A stretch of 5,152 nt of DNA, taken from NCBI GenBank assembly GCA_019115685.1, contig DXDC01000382.1, positions 1 through 5,152 of the forward strand, given 5' to 3'. The DNA is from Candidatus Agrococcus pullicola. Lineage in GTDB: Bacteria; Actinomycetota; Actinomycetes; Actinomycetales; Microbacteriaceae. The position numbers were made by a program, and so were the translations under genes. Positions 4,898-5,152 of this stretch are shown here, piece by piece. Under the pieces are notes generated by a model. The model had not been told where the DNA came from. It made no database searches and saw only the letters and a list, made by a program, of their open reading frames with translations. Numbering within the stretch: the first letter of the stretch is position 1; the number at the start of each line of letters is the position of its first letter.

Positions 4898-5152
4898 GTC
4901 GAGGCGAACTATGGACCGTAGCTGGCGGTGCGTACGCTTCTAAACCCCGGCCTGCCCTCATCGTCCAAGACGATGCATATGGTGCCACCGATTCGGTGAC
5001 CGTTGCGCCATTGACCAGTACTCGTATCGATGCTCCGCTTCTCCGCATTCAGATTGCCAGCAGTGAACTCTCCGGGCTGGAGGAGGATAGTTCGGTCATG
5101 ATTGACAAGCTCACGACGGTACGACGCGCAAACGTACTCTCCAGGATAGGAA
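4894..5152 (+). CDS. MazF/PemK family endoribonuclease toxin, 3' end outside the window
   Basis: The first 86 residues of a toxin are present; the frame is open at the window edge. It begins SRGELWTVAGG, typical of MazF/PemK, continues with KPRPALIVQDD (17-27) and SVTVAPLTST (34-43), and shows GLEEDSSVMIDKLTTVRR (61-78), the conserved block before the last helix. Arg19 and Thr41 align with the catalytic Arg and Thr of MazF. These toxins cut mRNA at specific short sequences and halt growth when the antitoxin is lost. The GTG start overlaps the antitoxin stop by four bases (GTGA). The ATG at 4887 opens in another frame and stops after 18 codons, so it is not used. MazF proteins are about 110-120 residues, so roughly 25-35 are missing. 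Cleavage specificity cannot be read from the sequence. Confidence 0.9.
   Translation, partial: MSRGELWTVAGGAYASKPRPALIVQDDAYGATDSVTVAPLTSTRIDAPLLRIQIASSELSGLEEDSSVMIDKLTTVRRANVLSRIG

Noticed and set aside
1..5152. CRISPR arrays, tRNA or rRNA genes, riboswitches, insertion sequences
   Set aside because: I saw no regularly spaced repeats, cloverleaf-like segments, conserved RNA leader or transposase-like frame in the window.

Overview
The window looks like a chromosomal segment from a high-GC Gram-positive bacterium (Actinobacteria). A Micrococcales or Microbacteriaceae-like host is my guess and is not shown directly. The evidence is strong G/C bias at third codon positions, leaderless-type starts (TAnnnT 7-8 bases before ATG), a DipZ/MPT83 pair of the mycobacterial type, and at 538-565 a close match to the actinobacterial dif site used by XerC/XerD to resolve chromosome dimers. 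If that match is right, the window lies at the replication terminus.

Layout. Bases 1-634 hold no convincing gene. They contain two short palindromes (60-74, 91-105), an isolated copy of the XerD arm of dif (250-261) and the full dif-like site (538-565). Bases 635-766 on the minus strand look like the decayed 3' end of a gene. A small Cys-rich, metallothionein-like protein (802-1104, +) follows, and its 3' end overlaps that of dipZ (1087-2883, -), a CcdA/DsbD-like membrane electron transporter fused to an extracytoplasmic thioredoxin. Divergent from dipZ is an MPT83/MPT70-type fasciclin lipoprotein (3051-3716, +), followed by a strong hairpin. A PIG-L family deacetylase (3831-4562, +) comes next. 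A MazEF/PemIK-type toxin-antitoxin pair closes the window: a DUF3018 antitoxin (4691-4897, +) and a MazF/PemK toxin cut off by the window edge (4894-5152, +).

How they work together. dipZ and the fasciclin lipoprotein recapitulate the mycobacterial mpt83-dipZ-mpt70 neighbourhood. Their shared intergenic region carries two back-to-back copies of CAATCCGT-N13-(C/A)CGAAT, which resembles the ECF sigma factor SigK promoter known to drive that regulon in Mycobacterium. DipZ would provide thiol redox control outside the membrane, and the lipoprotein keeps the two cysteines that form a disulfide in MPT70. The toxin-antitoxin pair is probably autoregulated through a 12-base palindrome over its -10 region. 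Three genes (Cys-rich protein, PIG-L, antitoxin) appear to be transcribed from their start codon, while dipZ and the lipoprotein have clear Shine-Dalgarno sequences.

The most notable points are the dif site with its nearby half-copy, the paired SigK-like promoters, and the small Cys-rich protein beside a thiol-redox gene.
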